Assembly (NCBI RefSeq): GCF_018129065.1
Contig: NZ_JAAEDM010000001.1
Span: forward strand, 1 to 64,000
DNA from: Neoroseomonas soli
GTDB lineage: Bacteria > Pseudomonadota > Alphaproteobacteria > Acetobacterales > Acetobacteraceae
DNA length: 64,000 nt
Reading direction: 5' to 3'
Part shown: positions 17,686 through 26,470 of the stretch, in pieces
How the letters are laid out: the number at the start of each line of letters is the position of its first letter
How positions within the stretch are numbered: position 1 is the stretch's first letter
The notes under the pieces: model-generated
What the model was told of the DNA's origin: nothing
The model's input: the letters and a program-made list of their open reading frames with translations, nothing else
Database searches by the model: none
Made by a program: the position numbers and the translations under genes

Positions 17686-18789
17686 GTGAATGTTCCGCAT
17701 GAGCGCGTGCGCGCGCAGATCGAGGCCATCCTGCATGCCTGGGGCATGGAGCCGGACCTGGTGCAGACAACGGTCGAGGCGATGGCCGAGACCGACCTGA
17801 TGGGCGTCGACAGCCACGGCATCTCGATGCTGATGACCTACGAGAAGCGCGTGCAGGAAGGGAAGCTGAAGCTCAACGCCCGCCCGCGCATCGAGAAGCA
17901 GAACGCCTGCACGGCACTGATCGATGCCGGGGCGGGGCTCGGGCATCCGGTCTCCGCCTTTGCCATGAACCTCGCGGTGGACAAGGCGAAGGAAGCCGGC
18001 GTCGGTGTGGTCGGCGTGCGCAATTCCCACCATTTCGGGGCAGCCGGGGTCTATGCGCGCATCGCGGCGAAGCGCGGCGCGATCGGCATGGTCACCTCCG
18101 CGACGCGCGGCGTGGCGATGGTGCCGACGCGCGGCGCGATGCCGGTGCTCGGCACCAACCCCATCGCCTTCGCCGCGCCGGCGAAGCGGAACGAGCCCTT
18201 CGTGCTCGACATGGCGACGACCACGACCGCCGCGGGCAAGGTGAAGGTCTATGACCTGAACGAGAAGCAGATGCCGGCGGGCTGGGTGCTGGACGGCAAG
18301 GGGCAGCCGGTCACCGATCCGCGGCGCGGCTTCCAGATCGTCTTCGACGAACCGGAGGGCGGCCTCTCGCCCCTCGGCGGCTCGCCGGAGATGGCGAGCC
18401 ACAAGGGCTACGGCCTGGCGATGATGGTGCACATCCTAGGCGGCACGCTGGTCGGGTCCTCCTTCTCGCCTATCCGCAACCGCACGCAGAAGCCGGAGGA
18501 CCCGGACGACATCGGCCATTTCTTCATGGCGATCGACCCGAACGCCTTCCGCTCGCCGGGGGAATTCGAGAACGACCTCGACGACGTGATCGACGTGCTG
18601 CATGCGACCCCGGCCGCCGACCCGGCAAGGCCGATGCTGGTCGCCGGCGAGCCGGAGGAAGCAGAGCGTCGGCGGCGGCTTAAGGATGGCATTCCGATCC
18701 CGGCCTCGCTCGACCACCTCATCCGCGGCATCTGCGAGCGGTCTGGTGCGGCCTACCTCCTGGCGCCCCGGGAAGCGGGCGCTCCGTGA
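17686..18789 (+). CDS. Ldh family (malate/L-lactate dehydrogenase type) oxidoreductase, second copy
   Basis: This 367-residue homologue of the 11962 gene has VDSHGISM at about residues 38-45, NSHHFGAAGVYA at about 106-117 and SHKGYGLAMMVHIL near 240. I chose GTG 17686, which has AGGAAG ten bases upstream and starts just after the FAH stop. A GTG at 17668 would overlap the FAH gene. It is the third gene of the TauD-FAH-Ldh set and would reduce or oxidise the 2-oxo/2-hydroxy acid made by the other two enzymes. Confidence 0.87.
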   Translation: MNVPHERVRAQIEAILHAWGMEPDLVQTTVEAMAETDLMGVDSHGISMLMTYEKRVQEGKLKLNARPRIEKQNACTALIDAGAGLGHPVSAFAMNLAVDKAKEAGVGVVGVRNSHHFGAAGVYARIAAKRGAIGMVTSATRGVAMVPTRGAMPVLGTNPIAFAAPAKRNEPFVLDMATTTTAAGKVKVYDLNEKQMPAGWVLDGKGQPVTDPRRGFQIVFDEPEGGLSPLGGSPEMASHKGYGLAMMVHILGGTLVGSSFSPIRNRTQKPEDPDDIGHFFMAIDPNAFRSPGEFENDLDDVIDVLHATPAADPARPMLVAGEPEEAERRRRLKDGIPIPASLDHLIRGICERSGAAYLLAPREAGAP

Positions 18790-18905
18790 TGGCAATTTCG
18801 TGAAGGCGTTGGCAGGCTCGTCCCCCTTTGACATGATCGGCTGACTCCGTCCGTCCCGGCGCGCTATCACTGGCATGGCCACACCAGGGCAGGAGATTGG
18901 ACCGG
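18790..18905 (+). promoter_or_regulatory. Leader of the three-gene TelA-like/DUF6384 unit
   Basis: This is 116 bp before the unit. TTGACA at 18828-18833 is a good -35 match, but no convincing -10 box lies 16-18 bases downstream. AGGAG at 18891-18895 is the ribosome binding site for ATG 18906. The promoter is therefore only suggested. Confidence 0.35.
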
Positions 18906-20096
18906 ATGAGCGAAACCGCCGTGACCGTGCAGCCCATGCGCTACCTCGACAAGGCGATGGGCGCCCTGCGCGACCTGGGCCTGCCCATGCCGACGCAATC
19001 CGCCGAGGAAAGCCCGATCACCGGCCTGCTCTCCAAGATCATGGAGGTGGACCAGGGCCGCGTGACCCTGATCGCCCGCGTGCTCAACCAGGCGACCACC
19101 TTCAACGAGGTGGTGCGGGAACAGATCAAGGCGATGGAGGTAGGCGAGCGCTACCAGACCATCACCGCCGCCTTCAATTCCATCCGCGACGACGCGCGCA
19201 GCATGGTCGCGCAGATGGAGGACGGGAAGATCTCCACCATGGAGCGCCTGTCCAACGTCTGGCAGAAGGCGACGCGCGGCGACATCGCGACGCGCTTCGA
19301 CAAGATCCGCGACACCTACATCGAGGTGTCGAAGGACACGAAGGAGAACATCGACCGCGAGCACGCCATCCTCGAGGCCTATCGCGACTTCCGCGGCGCG
19401 CTGAAGCAGGCCGAGGTCCTGGCGCTCGAGGTGCTGAAGACCGCCGAGGGCAGCCTGAACGCCGCCAAGGCCGCCACCGACGCCGCGGTGAAGACCGCCG
19501 AGGGTGCCGCCGGCATCGAGCCCGCCGAGCGCGCGAAGCTCGAACTGGCCCGCGACGAGGCGCTGCGCCACCTCCAGGCGGAGGACGGCAAGTACCAGAT
19601 CGCCAAGGACCTCGCGGACAACCTGACCGTCTCCTACAACACCTCCGAGGTCATCATGGCCCGGCTGGTGCAGACCACGACGGCCAAGGAACGCGTGTAC
19701 CAGCAGTCGGTTTCCTTCTTCTCGACCAACGAGGCAGTGCTGACGGCGCTGACGGCCTCCTTCACCGGCATGCACGGGCTGCACGAGAGCACGCGCACCC
19801 TTGAAGGCATGAAGGCGGGCGTGAACCAGTCGCTGGAAGTCCTCGCCGAGATCGGCGGCAAGGTGCAGGAGGCCGCGCTCAAGGCCGGCTACGGCCCGAC
19901 CATCCAGGCCGATGCGGTGAAGAAGCTGGTGGACAGCGTCGTGAACTATCAGGAGCGCTCGATGGAGATCATCGACGAGATGCGCACCGCCGCTACCCGC
20001 AACAGCGAGGAGATCCGCCGCTCCGTCGAGGAGGCGAAGCAGCGGATGGCGAAGCTCGCGCAGCGCGCCACGGTGGTCGCGCAGGCGAATGCCTGA
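18906..20096 (+). CDS. Helical protein, TelA-like in pattern, function unknown
   Basis: The protein is 396 residues, almost entirely helical, without a signal peptide or membrane segment. The second half (from about residue 235) has the spacing of TelA/toxic-anion-resistance proteins: a run with YNTSEVIMARLVQ, then a Trp-poor QQSVSFFSTNEAVLTAL stretch and a final SVVNYQERSMEIIDEMR block. The resemblance is by eye and distant. The ATG at 18906 follows AGGAG. The last eight bases overlap the next gene, and that gene overlaps the third, so all three are translated together. I infer a cytoplasmic scaffold or stress protein working with the membrane protein encoded next. Confidence 0.6.
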   Translation: MSETAVTVQPMRYLDKAMGALRDLGLPMPTQSAEESPITGLLSKIMEVDQGRVTLIARVLNQATTFNEVVREQIKAMEVGERYQTITAAFNSIRDDARSMVAQMEDGKISTMERLSNVWQKATRGDIATRFDKIRDTYIEVSKDTKENIDREHAILEAYRDFRGALKQAEVLALEVLKTAEGSLNAAKAATDAAVKTAEGAAGIEPAERAKLELARDEALRHLQAEDGKYQIAKDLADNLTVSYNTSEVIMARLVQTTTAKERVYQQSVSFFSTNEAVLTALTASFTGMHGLHESTRTLEGMKAGVNQSLEVLAEIGGKVQEAALKAGYGPTIQADAVKKLVDSVVNYQERSMEIIDEMRTAATRNSEEIRRSVEEAKQRMAKLAQRATVVAQANA

Positions 20097-21051
20097 GCCC
20101 GTCGCGGCTCAGGCCGCGCCAGCAGGAGGCGCAGGCGCGCCCGCGCTCGACGAGACCATGCTGGCGATGGACGTGGTGGACACGATCCGCCACGCCGATC
20201 GCCTGGTCGAGCGTGAACTCGAAGGCACCGACCGGCAGGAGCGCCTGCGGGAACGCCTGCGGGAGATCTACAAGTCCCAGGGCATCGAGGTCGCGGACCA
20301 CGTCCTCGACCAGGGTATCGCGGCGCTGGAGGAACAGCGCTTCGCCTATGCGCCGAAGGGGCAGGGGTGGCGGCGCAGCCTCGCCATCGCCTGGGCGACG
20401 CGCGGCCGCTGGGGGCGCTTCGCGCTGGCGGGGCTCGGCGGCATCGTCATCCTCTGGGGCATTTACCATTTCACGGTCGTCGCACCGCGCCAGCGCGAGG
20501 CCACTGCCGTCACGCGAGAACTGCAGCAGGACTTGCCGCGCGCGCTGCGCGCCGAGCATGACCGCGTACTCGCCGGCACGCAGGATGCCACGGCGCGTGC
20601 CGATGCCGCCCGCCTGCTCGCCGAGGGCGAGGCCGCTGCGCGCGCCGGCAATCTGGCGGAGGCGCGTGCCCGCCGCACCGCGCTGTCCGACCTCGCGGCG
20701 CGGCTCGCGGCGGCCTACAGCGTGCGCATCGTCAACCGACCGGGAGAACCCTCCGCGGTCTGGCGCGTGCCCGCGGCCAATCCGCGCGCGCGCAACTACT
20801 ACCTGATCGTCGAGGCCATCGACCGCGACGGCCGCCCGGTGGAAGTGCCCGTCACCAGCGAGGAGGACGGACGCACCGCGCGCGCCAGCCGCTGGGGCCT
20901 GCGCGTGCCGGAAGCGGAGTTCGAGCGTGTCCGCCGCGACAAGCTGGCCGACGGCATCATCGACCAGCCCGTGATCGGGCAGAAGGCGGCCGGCTCGCTG
21001 GCCACGACCTGGACGGTACAGACCAGCGGAGGGGCAATCCTGTCATGGTGA
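20089..21051 (+). CDS. DUF6384-like single-pass membrane protein, function unknown
   Basis: This is a 320-residue protein. A helical, charged N-terminal region (about residues 20-105, including TIRHADRLVERELEG) precedes one membrane segment (about 112-128, LAGLGGIVILWGIYHFT). A coiled-coil stretch (about 135-205) follows, and then a beta-rich C-terminal domain with ARNYYLIVEAIDRDGRPVEV near residue 240. This layout fits what I recall of DUF6384 proteins, and the assignment needs a profile search. It overlaps the upstream gene by eight bases and the downstream gene by seven, so the unit is tightly coupled. No catalytic motif is visible. Confidence 0.62.
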   Translation: MPEPVAAQAAPAGGAGAPALDETMLAMDVVDTIRHADRLVERELEGTDRQERLRERLREIYKSQGIEVADHVLDQGIAALEEQRFAYAPKGQGWRRSLAIAWATRGRWGRFALAGLGGIVILWGIYHFTVVAPRQREATAVTRELQQDLPRALRAEHDRVLAGTQDATARADAARLLAEGEAAARAGNLAEARARRTALSDLAARLAAAYSVRIVNRPGEPSAVWRVPAANPRARNYYLIVEAIDRDGRPVEVPVTSEEDGRTARASRWGLRVPEAEFERVRRDKLADGIIDQPVIGQKAAGSLATTWTVQTSGGAILSW

Positions 21052-22574
21052 GCGGCGGCGCCGTCCTGCAGGAGGTGGACGGCCATATGGCCGAGGCACA
21101 GCGCGTCGCCTCCGCGACCCAGGCGGAGGTCGACCGCCTCGCTGCGCGGCGCGACGGGGTGCGCGCGGAGGAAGCCGAGGCGCTTCGCGCCCTCGCGCGC
21201 CTGCGCCTGACGGAACTCGCCGAGGGCAGGGCGGCGCTGGACGCGCTGGATGCTGCCGGCGCGCAGGTGCAGGAGAGTCTGCGCCGGCGCGCCGCCGGGC
21301 TTGAGGAGGCGCAGCGCGCCATCCTCGATGCGCGTGATGCGCTGGCCACGGCCGAGGCGAAGCGCGACGCCGAGGCCGCGCGCCTGCGTGCCGTGCAGGA
21401 GGCGGAGGCCGCGGCGCTGCGCGACGCCGATGTGAAATCCGCGCAGGACGAGGAGTTCCACCGCCTCTCCGCCGCCGCCGAGGAAGCCGAGCGCACCGCC
21501 CAGCACGCCGAGCAGAAGGCCGGCTTCGCGCAGCGCGACTTCGAGGAGAAGGGCCGTCCCTACCGCGCCGATCCGCTGTTTTCCTATCTCTGGGACCGCG
21601 GCTGGGGAACCGGCCGATACCGCGCCTTTCCCCTGGTGCGGATGATCGACGGCTGGGTCGCGCGCCTGATCGAGTTCGAACCGGCGCGGCGTTCCTACGC
21701 GCTGCTGTCGGAGCTGCCGGGGCATCTGACCGCGCATGCGCAGCGCATGCGGGCCGCCGCCGATGCGGCCGTGCGCGCCATGGTCGGCCGTCGCCGCGCG
21801 CTCGCCGGGCTGCCGGAGGGCAATGGCCGCCCCAGCGCCGCGGAGACGGATGCGGCAGAGGATGCGGTCGAGGCAGCGCGCGCCGCGCTCACCGAAGCCG
21901 AGGCGAAGCGCAGTGCGCTCGCATCTGGTGACGACGCTGCCTCGCAGGAGGCGATCCGCGCCCTGGAGACGGCGATCGGCGCCCGTTCCCTGCGCACCCT
22001 GCGCGAGGACGCGGCCCGCACGCCGACGCGCGACGACGATGCGATCGTCGCGCGTCTCGAGATCGCCGCGGCCGAGCGCGCCCGGCTCGAGAACGCCCTG
22101 GCCGACGCCCAGGCACAGGCCGAAGGCGCGCGCCGCCGCCTGGAGGACCTGCAGTCCCTGCGGCACGACATGCGCGGCCGCGGCGTGGATCGCAGCGACT
22201 GGGGCTTCGCCAGCGGCGCCCTGGTGGGGGCGCTGGTCGGCGAGCTGCTGCGCGGCGCACTCTCCCGCGACGGCTTCTGGGACCGGATGGAGCGCGAGCG
22301 CCGCTCCGGCGGGATGGGGGGCACCGCCACTCCTGGCCCCTGGGGCAAGCCCCTGCCGGGCCCATGGGGCAAGCCGATGCCGGGCCCCTGGTCCGGTGAT
22401 TCCGGCGGCGTCTGGGGCGATGCCGGAGGGTCGTCGGACTGGGGTGGCAAGCGCGCCGGCCGGGGCGGCTCCAAGGACGATGGCGGCTGGAGTGGCGGCA
22501 GCGATGCCGGCGGCGGGTTCCGCACCGGAGGCAGTGACTCCGGTGGAGGATTTCGTACGGGCGGCTCCGTCTGA
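21045..22574 (+). CDS. Coiled-coil protein with Gly/Pro-rich repeat tail, function unknown
   Basis: The protein is 509 residues. Two long Ala/Glu/Arg coiled coils (about residues 10-175 and 265-380) flank a central globular part (about 185-235) with the aromatic-rich FSYLWDRGWGTGRYRAF motif. After a Gly-rich hydrophobic patch (ASGALVGALVGELLRGAL) the tail is low complexity. GPWGKP-type repeats lie at about residues 430-447, and GGGFRTGGS occurs twice at the very C-terminus. It starts inside the DUF6384-like gene. Such tails often bind partners or surfaces. I do not recognise a known function. Confidence 0.6.
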   Translation: MVSGGAVLQEVDGHMAEAQRVASATQAEVDRLAARRDGVRAEEAEALRALARLRLTELAEGRAALDALDAAGAQVQESLRRRAAGLEEAQRAILDARDALATAEAKRDAEAARLRAVQEAEAAALRDADVKSAQDEEFHRLSAAAEEAERTAQHAEQKAGFAQRDFEEKGRPYRADPLFSYLWDRGWGTGRYRAFPLVRMIDGWVARLIEFEPARRSYALLSELPGHLTAHAQRMRAAADAAVRAMVGRRRALAGLPEGNGRPSAAETDAAEDAVEAARAALTEAEAKRSALASGDDAASQEAIRALETAIGARSLRTLREDAARTPTRDDDAIVARLEIAAAERARLENALADAQAQAEGARRRLEDLQSLRHDMRGRGVDRSDWGFASGALVGALVGELLRGALSRDGFWDRMERERRSGGMGGTATPGPWGKPLPGPWGKPMPGPWSGDSGGVWGDAGGSSDWGGKRAGRGGSKDDGGWSGGSDAGGGFRTGGSDSGGGFRTGGSV

Positions 22575-22575
22575 G

Positions 22576-22592
22576 GCGGCGCCCGGCGCCGC
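22576..22592 (+). terminator. GC-rich hairpin after the three-gene unit
   Basis: GCGGCGC (22576-22582) pairs with GCGCCGC (22586-22592) around a CCG loop, directly after the stop of the coiled-coil gene. There is no T-run, so termination would be weak. It may mark the end of the unit. Confidence 0.4.
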
Positions 22593-22603
22593 GGCTTGCC
22601 GAT

Positions 22604-22679
22604 CCCTGTCAATCGGGTGACGATCCGCGCCGCCGGGCGAGCATCATCAGAACGGCGTCCCTTACCCCGATCGACAGGG
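22604..22679 (+). repeat. Long imperfect inverted repeat ahead of binding-protein gene
   Basis: CCCTGTCAATCGGG at 22604-22617 and CCCGATCGACAGGG at 22666-22679 match as an inverted repeat with 13 of 14 positions, separated by 48 bases. The second arm ends ten bases before ATG 22690. It could fold in the mRNA leader and cover the start region, or serve as paired operators. Confidence 0.5.
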
Positions 22680-22689
22680 CGACAGATCC

Positions 22690-23730
22690 ATGCAGCTGCT
22701 TCGAAATACCGGCGTCGTTGCCGCGCTCGCCATGCTCTGCGCCTTCGCGCCGGGTGGCGCCTTCGGCCAGGGGGCGCAGCCTGGCCCGACGCTTTCCGCG
22801 GTGCGCGGGAAGAACATGCTCGACTGCAGCGCCAACCAGGGCTCGCCCGGCTTTGGCGTGCCGGACAGCCGCGGCGAACAGCGCGGCCTCGACCCCGACA
22901 TCTGCCGGGCCATCGCCGCCGCCGTGCTGGGTGACGCCAACCGTGTCCGCTGGCACGTGCTCACCAGCCAGGCACGCATCCCGGCGCTGCAATCGGGCCA
23001 GGTCGACGTCGTCGCCCGCACCTTCACCTGGACCCATTCGCGCGAAGTGAACGCCGGCCTGCAGTTCGGCCCGACCGTCTTCTACGACGGCCAGGGCTTC
23101 ATCGTGCGCCGTGCGCTCGGCATCACGCGCGCCGCGCAACTCGATGGCGCGACGGTCTGCGCGACCGCCGGCTCGACGAACGAGCTGAACCTCGCCGACT
23201 GGGCGCGCACCAACAACATTCGCGTCCAGCCCCTGGTCTTCGAGAGCAACGAGGACACGCGCAAGGCCTACACGGCCGGGCGCTGCGACGCCTACACGCT
23301 CGACGCCAGCCAGCTCGCCGCCTTCCGCACCAGCCTGCCCGCCGGCGAGCACATCATCCTGCCCGACATCATCAGCAAGGAGCCGCTGACCCCCGCCGTG
23401 CGGAAGGGCGACCCGCAGTGGTTCGACATCATGCGCTGGACCATCTACGCGCTGTTCCTGGCCGAGGAGCTCGGCATCACCCAGGCGAACGTGGACCAGA
23501 TGCTGCAGAGCCCGAACCCCGAGATCCGCCGCCTGCTCGGCGAGGCCGGGGACACCGGGCCGGCCATGGGGCTCGACCGGCGCTGGGCCTACAACGCCAT
23601 CAAGGCGGTGGGGAACTACGGGGAGATCTTCGAACGGCACCTCGGGACGAATTCGCCGATCGGACTGGAACGCGGGCTCAACAACCTGTGGAACCGCGGC
23701 GGGCTGATCTACGCGCCTCCGATGCGCTGA
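22690..23730 (+). CDS. Amino acid ABC transporter substrate-binding protein (AapJ-like), orphan
   Basis: This 346-residue protein has a signal peptide ending near residue 26 (GAFG-QG) and the general amino-acid receptor pattern of AapJ: an early Cys-containing SANQGSPGFGVPD, DIDPD-like LDPDICRAIAAAVLGD, VVARTFTWTHSRE, and a C-terminal MGLDRRWAYNAIKAVGNYGE block. The family binds L-amino acids in the periplasm for AapQMP. No permease or ATPase lies beside it, so it is a stand-alone receptor. A paralogue with the same C-terminal block lies at 51699-52781. A strong hairpin follows the stop. Confidence 0.88.
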   Translation: MQLLRNTGVVAALAMLCAFAPGGAFGQGAQPGPTLSAVRGKNMLDCSANQGSPGFGVPDSRGEQRGLDPDICRAIAAAVLGDANRVRWHVLTSQARIPALQSGQVDVVARTFTWTHSREVNAGLQFGPTVFYDGQGFIVRRALGITRAAQLDGATVCATAGSTNELNLADWARTNNIRVQPLVFESNEDTRKAYTAGRCDAYTLDASQLAAFRTSLPAGEHIILPDIISKEPLTPAVRKGDPQWFDIMRWTIYALFLAEELGITQANVDQMLQSPNPEIRRLLGEAGDTGPAMGLDRRWAYNAIKAVGNYGEIFERHLGTNSPIGLERGLNNLWNRGGLIYAPPMR

Positions 23731-23736
23731 ACGCGA

Positions 23737-23759
23737 CTGGAGGGGCGTCGCCCCTCCAG
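23737..23759. terminator. Hairpin between convergent genes
   Basis: CTGGAGGGGC (23737-23746) pairs perfectly with GCCCCTCCAG (23750-23759) around a 3-base loop. It lies between the convergent binding-protein (+) and SDR (-) genes and could end transcripts from either side. No T-run follows. Confidence 0.55.
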
Positions 23760-23842
23760 CCCACCCCGCCGGGATTCCCATTGGCGTTGCGATGCAAGGC
23801 CAATGGGGGGCAAAGGCCGAAAGGCCCTTGGAAACCGATACG

Positions 23843-24613
23843 TCAGAAGAGCGAGTAACCGCCATCGACCACCAGGCAATCGCCGGTGTGGTAGGCGGAG
23901 GCATCGCTCGCGAGATAGACCGCGAGGCCGCCGAAATCCGCACCCGTGCCCCAGCGGCGGGCGGGGATGCGTGGCAGCACGGCGCCGGCGAACTTCTCAT
24001 CCGCGACGCTGCGTGCGGTCATCGGGGTCTCGATCCAGCCGGGCAGGATGGAGTTGGCGCGGACGCCATGGCGGGCGAGTTCCACCGCCAGCGCGCGGAT
24101 CACCGCCACCATGGCACCCTTGGTTGCCGCATACTGCGTATTGCGGGCGGCACCCTCGATGGCGGCGAGGGACGCCGTGCCCACCAGCGACCCGCCGCCG
24201 CCGCGTTCCACCATGTGCCGCGCCGCGGTGCGCAGCGTGTAGAAGGCGCCGTCGAGGTTCACCCGCGTCACGCGGTGCCATTCCGCGCTGTCGAGATCGA
24301 CGAACTTTCCCTTCCGGCCATAGGTGCCGGCATTGGCGAAGCAGGCATCGACGCGGCCGAGCGCCGCCAGCGTGCCGGCGAAGGCGGCCTCCACCGCAGC
24401 CTCGTCGCCCACGTCGCAGAGTTCCGCATGCACACGCACCCCCGTCGCGGCCAGGGCTGCGACCGCCGCGTCGTTCTTCGCCGCGTTGGTCCCCCAGATC
24501 GCGACATCCGCGCCCGCTTCCGCCAGCGCCTGTGCCATGCCGAGGCCGATGCCGGAATTCCCGCCCGTGACGAGCGCGACCTTCCCGGAGAGGTCGAAAG
24601 GCTTGTAGGCCAT
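23843..24613 (-). CDS. SDR family oxidoreductase
   Basis: This is a 256-residue classical SDR. The cofactor loop is TGGNSGIGLGMA at about residues 16-27, ANAG lies near residue 90 in place of NNAG, TASLAAIEG is near 144, and YAATKGA holds the catalytic Tyr/Lys. The C-terminal VDGGYSLF is typical. It may act on a sugar acid or hydroxyacid. The start shares one base with the stop of the 2-hydroxyacid dehydrogenase gene, so the pair forms an operon. Confidence 0.9.
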   Translation of the reverse strand: MAYKPFDLSGKVALVTGGNSGIGLGMAQALAEAGADVAIWGTNAAKNDAAVAALAATGVRVHAELCDVGDEAAVEAAFAGTLAALGRVDACFANAGTYGRKGKFVDLDSAEWHRVTRVNLDGAFYTLRTAARHMVERGGGGSLVGTASLAAIEGAARNTQYAATKGAMVAVIRALAVELARHGVRANSILPGWIETPMTARSVADEKFAGAVLPRIPARRWGTGADFGGLAVYLASDASAYHTGDCLVVDGGYSLF

Positions 24614-25569
24614 CAGTAGCCAGCCTGCCGGTCCACGAGTTGCGTCAACGGCTTCCCGTCGAGGAAGCGGTGCAGGTTCTCCACCAGCAGCGCCGCGACC
24701 ATCTCGTCGCGATGCGGGTGCAGGCCACCGATATGCGGGAGCACCATGATCTTCTCCTCGCCCCAGAAGGGATGGTTGGCGGGCAGCGGTTCGGTGCGGA
24801 AGACGTCGAGGATGGCCCCGGCGATGGTGCCGGCGCGCACGGCGGCGACCAGGTCCTCGTCGCGGATCAGCGCGCCACGACCGAAGTTCAGCAGCCAGGC
24901 GGTCTTCTGCATCCGCGCGAGGCGCGCGGCATTCATGAAGTTCTCGGTCTCCGGCGTCGCGGGCAGCAGCAGGACGACGTAGTCGCTCTGCGCCAGTACC
25001 TCGTCGGTGCCGTCGGGACTGAAGACCTGCGCGACGTGCGGCACTTCCGCCTGTCCCCGCTTGGTGCCGATCACCCGCATCTCGAGCGCCGCGGCCTTGC
25101 GCGCCAGTTCCGCCCCGATCGCACCAAGGCCGAGGATGCCCAGCGTCTTCCCCGCCAGCGTATCCGAGACGCGCCGCGTCCAGCGCTTCTCGGCATTGTC
25201 CGTGACGATCGCCGCATAGGGCTTCGTGATGTGGAACAGCGCGCCGAGGATGTTCTCCGGCATCTGCACCCGGTGCGTGCCGCGGGCGCAGGAAAGCGCC
25301 AGGTCGTCCCGCAGGTCCGCCCGCGCCAGCCAGTGCTCCACGCCCGCTGTCAGCGCCTGCACGAAGCGCAGCTTCGGCATGCGATCGAGCATGCCGGGCG
25401 GCGGCCCCCAGGAGAGCAGCGCCGCGGCCTCGGCCAGCAGGGCATCGCCGGGCGTCGCGGCGCGCGGCACGGTCTCCACGCGCAGCCGGTCCGAAAGTCC
25501 CGCCGCGGCGATCGCGCGCGCATAGGGCTCGGCTCCGTCGGTCCACAGCAGGAGCAGCGGCTTGGTCAT
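24613..25569 (-). CDS. D-isomer specific 2-hydroxyacid dehydrogenase
   Basis: The 318-residue protein has the NAD-binding motif GILGLGAIGAELARKA (about residues 143-158). The catalytic set is visible: Arg in NFGRGALI, Glu in FRTEPLP and His in LPHIGG near residue 283. It resembles GhrA/GhrB-type glyoxylate/hydroxypyruvate reductases, although the exact substrate is open. Its stop overlaps the SDR start. It lies 55 bp downstream of the Crp/Fnr gene on the same strand, so the regulator may be cotranscribed. Confidence 0.9.
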   Translation of the reverse strand: MTKPLLLLWTDGAEPYARAIAAAGLSDRLRVETVPRAATPGDALLAEAAALLSWGPPPGMLDRMPKLRFVQALTAGVEHWLARADLRDDLALSCARGTHRVQMPENILGALFHITKPYAAIVTDNAEKRWTRRVSDTLAGKTLGILGLGAIGAELARKAAALEMRVIGTKRGQAEVPHVAQVFSPDGTDEVLAQSDYVVLLLPATPETENFMNAARLARMQKTAWLLNFGRGALIRDEDLVAAVRAGTIAGAILDVFRTEPLPANHPFWGEEKIMVLPHIGGLHPHRDEMVAALLVENLHRFLDGKPLTQLVDRQAGY

Positions 25570-25624
25570 GGCATTTCCTCCGGTCTGCCGCGAAGCCTGC
25601 GGCAGGAGAGGGGATGCGTCCAGA

Positions 25625-26389
25625 TCAGGCGGCGGGCGCGCGCAGTTCCGTCGCCACCATCTGCTGGATCTCCGTCACGCGCAGGATGCGTATGGCGCGG
25701 CGGTCGCGCGCCAGCCAGCCGTCCCGCGTCATCTCCGAGAGTTCGCGGGATACCACTTCCCGTCGCGCTCCGATGCGCGCCGCCAGCTCATGGTGCGGCG
25801 GCGGCGGGGAGACGACGCGCTCGCCCGGCGCGCCCGTGCGCGGTCGTGACAGGCGCAGCAGTTCCGCGAAGAGGCGCAGCCGCACCGGCAGCGCCTCCCG
25901 CTCCAGCGTCCGCTCGGTCTGCAGCCGCAGCTTGCCCGCCAGCGTCTTCAGCAGGGCATGGCATGCGGAGGGCGTGGCGAAGACGTAATCGAGGAAGGCC
26001 TGCGCCGGCAGGATGCAGAGGCGGGAGCGCGCCACCGCCGTGACGTTCGCGGCACGCGGCGCGCTGTCGATCGCCGCCAACTCGCCGAAGAATTCCCCCT
26101 GGCCGAACTCGTTGAGCAGCACCTCGCGGCCCGAGGCGGCGCGCAGTTGCACCCGCACGGCACCCGAGGCGACGAAGAAGATGTCGGTGGAGGGTTCGTC
26201 CTCGTCCACCACGACCTGGCCGGGCTCCACGGTGCGCCAGCGCGCGGCGGCGGTGGCCCTGGCGATCGCTTCGGGCGACCCGCCGCGGAAGAAGGCGAGG
26301 TCGGTCAGCGCAGGCGGGCGTGCGGGCTCAGCCATGGCCGGTCGCAGCCAGACGAGGTGCGGAAGGTTCGGGTCCTGGATCGCGCGCAT
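25625..26389 (-). CDS. Crp/Fnr family transcriptional regulator
   Basis: The 254-residue protein has a cyclic-nucleotide-binding-like domain (about residues 30-145) with GQGEFFGELAAID, the form of the cAMP pocket loop, and a C-terminal winged helix (about 165-250) with LAARIGARREVVSRELSEM as the recognition helix-turn-helix. No N-terminal Cys cluster for an Fe-S centre is present, so oxygen sensing of the FNR type is not supported. The ATG at 26389 has GGAGG six bases upstream. It may control the dehydrogenase operon that follows. Confidence 0.87.
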   Translation of the reverse strand: MRAIQDPNLPHLVWLRPAMAEPARPPALTDLAFFRGGSPEAIARATAAARWRTVEPGQVVVDEDEPSTDIFFVASGAVRVQLRAASGREVLLNEFGQGEFFGELAAIDSAPRAANVTAVARSRLCILPAQAFLDYVFATPSACHALLKTLAGKLRLQTERTLEREALPVRLRLFAELLRLSRPRTGAPGERVVSPPPPHHELAARIGARREVVSRELSEMTRDGWLARDRRAIRILRVTEIQQMVATELRAPAA

Positions 26390-26470
26390 GGACAGCCTCC
26401 GTGCCGGCGACCCTGGGCGCCAGGCGCGCGGAGCCTGCCCTCGCGGCCGCCTGGAAGCGAGTGATGCGGA

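Noticed and set aside
18828-18833. TTGACA as a proven promoter
   Set aside because: No convincing -10 box at 16-18 bases; kept only as a weak suggestion in the leader entry.
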